From Sphingobacteriaceae bacterium (lineage in GTDB: Bacteria > Bacteroidota > Bacteroidia > Sphingobacteriales > Sphingobacteriaceae): a stretch of DNA of 64,000 nt. The DNA is taken from assembly GCA_017745075.1 (NCBI GenBank), contig JAGIAD010000005.1, positions 217,160 to 281,159 of the forward strand. Direction: 5' to 3'. Below are positions 62,816 to 64,000 of this stretch, piece after piece; the first letter of the stretch is position 1; every line of letters starts with the position of its first letter. A program made the translations under genes and the position numbers. The notes below the pieces were generated by a model, which saw only the letters and a list, made by a program, of their open reading frames with translations, ran no database searches and had not been told where the DNA came from.

Positions 62816-63811
62816 TTAGCTCATTGAAAAAGATATGCCGCTGATTTCTTCACTCCATTTCCACAAACGTTTGGCATCTGCTTCATCCAGCGAATAACGC
62901 TTTATCCCGGCAGATAATTCATTATCGGATGCTAACGGGGCAACATCGGCATCTTCGCAGTATACGCCACCAATGGAGTTGAGTAAAGGCGTGATAGCAC
63001 ACCAAACGGTAGTAGCAGCACCCTGTGGGATGGTTTTGAGCGAAGCCAATACTTCTGGGAGCATATTGCCTTGTTCATCTACAAAACCCATTTTTACAAA
63101 TAATTCCAATGGCGCTTCCCGCCCCAGTTCAGTTCCGGCAATCGAACCCGGATGCAGGCTGTATGCCCGTACATTGAATGCTTTGGCCCGATTATCCAGT
63201 TCGAGTGCGAATAAATTACTGGCCGTTTTTGATTGACCATATGCCTGTAAGGTTTCGTATTCGCGGTGCTGAAAATTGGGGTCATTAAAATTAAAGCTTC
63301 CGAACTGGTGGCCTTGTGAAGATACATTGATTACCCTGGCACCATTCGCTTGTTTGAGTGCTGGCCATAACCTTGCTGTTATTTGAAATTGTGCCAGATA
63401 GTTAGTGCTCAGCTGCGATTCGATCCCACGGCTGTCATAGCGAAGTGGTACCCACATAATGCCGGCGTTATTAATCAGCAGGTGAAGCGGCCGGCCTGAT
63501 TCCAGAAACTTTTGGGCAAAAGCATCAATAGAGGCCGGATCCATCAGGTCCATCGGTTCTATCTCGACTTGCGAAATTCCCTCCAGGTTACGTTTTGCTT
63601 TTTCGACATCTCTTGCCGGTATAATCACGGTTGCTCCGGCTTTTGCCAATGTTTTAGTAGTTTCAAGACCGATACCTGTATTGCCACCGGTTACGATAGC
63701 AATTTTTCCTCTAAGGTTAATGCCTTTAATGACATCTGCTGCTGTTGATTTTGCATTGAAGCCCGAACCGGTTGGTTGTTGTAGTGCTCCCTGATAATTG
63801 TTTTGTTTCAT
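62816..63811 (-). CDS. Short-chain dehydrogenase/reductase (SDR)
   Basis: A 331-residue NAD(P)-dependent oxidoreductase. It has the nucleotide motif TGGNTGIGLETTKTLAKAG (about 38-56), NNAGIMW, a catalytic Ser in VINVSSQGHQFG and the YGQSK catalytic motif. The C-terminal extension resembles 'oxidoreductase' SDRs related to retinol or protochlorophyllide reductases. The substrate is unknown. It is followed by an AraC regulator gene and is probably under its control. Confidence 0.9.
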   Translation of the reverse strand: MKQNNYQGALQQPTGSGFNAKSTAADVIKGINLRGKIAIVTGGNTGIGLETTKTLAKAGATVIIPARDVEKAKRNLEGISQVEIEPMDLMDPASIDAFAQKFLESGRPLHLLINNAGIMWVPLRYDSRGIESQLSTNYLAQFQITARLWPALKQANGARVINVSSQGHQFGSFNFNDPNFQHREYETLQAYGQSKTASNLFALELDNRAKAFNVRAYSLHPGSIAGTELGREAPLELFVKMGFVDEQGNMLPEVLASLKTIPQGAATTVWCAITPLLNSIGGVYCEDADVAPLASDNELSAGIKRYSLDEADAKRLWKWSEEISGISFSMS

Positions 63812-63841
63812 CTTTTTAAATTTTATTTGTTATTGATGAAA

Positions 63842-63849
63842 CAAAGATA
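63842..63849 (-). promoter_or_regulatory. Candidate -7 box of the SDR gene
   Basis: On the minus strand TATCTTTG matches TAnnTTTG exactly, about 30 nt before the SDR start. The operator-like repeats lie directly upstream (63869-63905), at an activator position. Confidence 0.55.
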
Positions 63850-63868
63850 GGTAGGCTATTAAAGTCTG

Positions 63869-63905
63869 ACTTTGTTCAAACGTCCGAAGTTACTTTGTTT
63901 AAAAG
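63869..63905. promoter_or_regulatory. Candidate AraC operator, upstream of the SDR gene
   Basis: ACTTTGTTCAAA (63869-63880) and ACTTTGTTTAAAAG (63892-63905) are direct repeats 23 bp apart, roughly two helical turns. They lie just upstream of the -7 box, where an AraC-type activator would bind. The remaining sequence to 64000 shows no gene. Confidence 0.6.
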
Positions 63906-64000
63906 ACCATAAAAACCAGGGCTGTTTGTGATGGACAAGCTACCATTGAACAGATACCTAAAAAATGTCGTCATTGCTGTAAAGGTTTAGTAATTCGGTA

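Noticed and set aside
1..64000. A prophage or plasmid origin
   Set aside because: No phage structural, replication or partition genes and no iteron arrays were seen. Housekeeping genes run through the whole window.

Overview
The window looks like a chromosomal segment of a Bacteroidota bacterium, most likely a Sphingobacteriaceae member close to Pedobacter. The evidence is SusC/SusD pairs, a hybrid two-component regulator, DUF4199- and BatA-type proteins, -7 boxes of the TAnnTTTG type, weak Shine-Dalgarno signals, and palindromic intergenic repeats. No sequence searches were run. Family calls rest on recognisable motifs and gene order.

Left part (1-16300, mostly minus strand): dnaJ, grpE, an FtsE-type ATPase and an acyl-CoA reductase, with a divergent ferredoxin. 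A small-kinase-like ATPase, a universal stress protein, an NlpC/P60 hydrolase and a WD40 protein follow. Then comes a complete histidine operon, transcribed leftward as hisG-D-C-B-(membrane protein)-H-A-F-IE. Upstream of hisG is a plausible transcription attenuator: a 15-codon leader peptide with five His codons, a hairpin over its end, and an A/T-type terminator hairpin with a U run. Dispersed repeats sit at several his gene junctions and are translated as the ends of HisD, HisB and HisH.

Middle part (16390-32830, plus strand): an L,D-transpeptidase-like lipoprotein, a BatA/VWA protein, a dihydroorotase homologue that lacks its metal-binding His pair, DUF4199, and a decayed zeta-toxin locus bracketed by 31-bp direct repeats. 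These are followed by two glycosyltransferases with a membrane protein, a GH3-type protein, dxr, rseP, an HscB-like co-chaperone and a DUF3817-type protein.

A tRNA-Leu(CAA) at 32909-32988 is followed by an apparent 5.3-kb island bounded by a 53-bp direct repeat with one mismatch (33003-33055 and 38292-38344). Its left part holds wreckage: a serine-recombinase C-terminus, IS-end-like inverted repeats and a LuxR-type helix-turn-helix remnant with a stop. Its cargo is a two-gene overlapping operon of two exported cysteine peptidases, a papain-like (C1) enzyme with a DUF4384-like tail and a caspase-like (C14) enzyme with a propeller-like N-terminus. This is the best candidate for an undescribed system.

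Right part (38450-64000): a DHFR-like reductase, a TonB-dependent receptor, and a xylan utilisation locus. The locus has SusC/D twice, a DUF1735/DUF4361-type lipoprotein, a GH10 xylanase with an inserted carbohydrate-binding module, a sialate-O-acetylesterase-family esterase and a hybrid two-component regulator. An AraC regulator and an SDR oxidoreductase follow. Both are preceded by paired ACTTTGTT-type direct repeats that may be the AraC operators.
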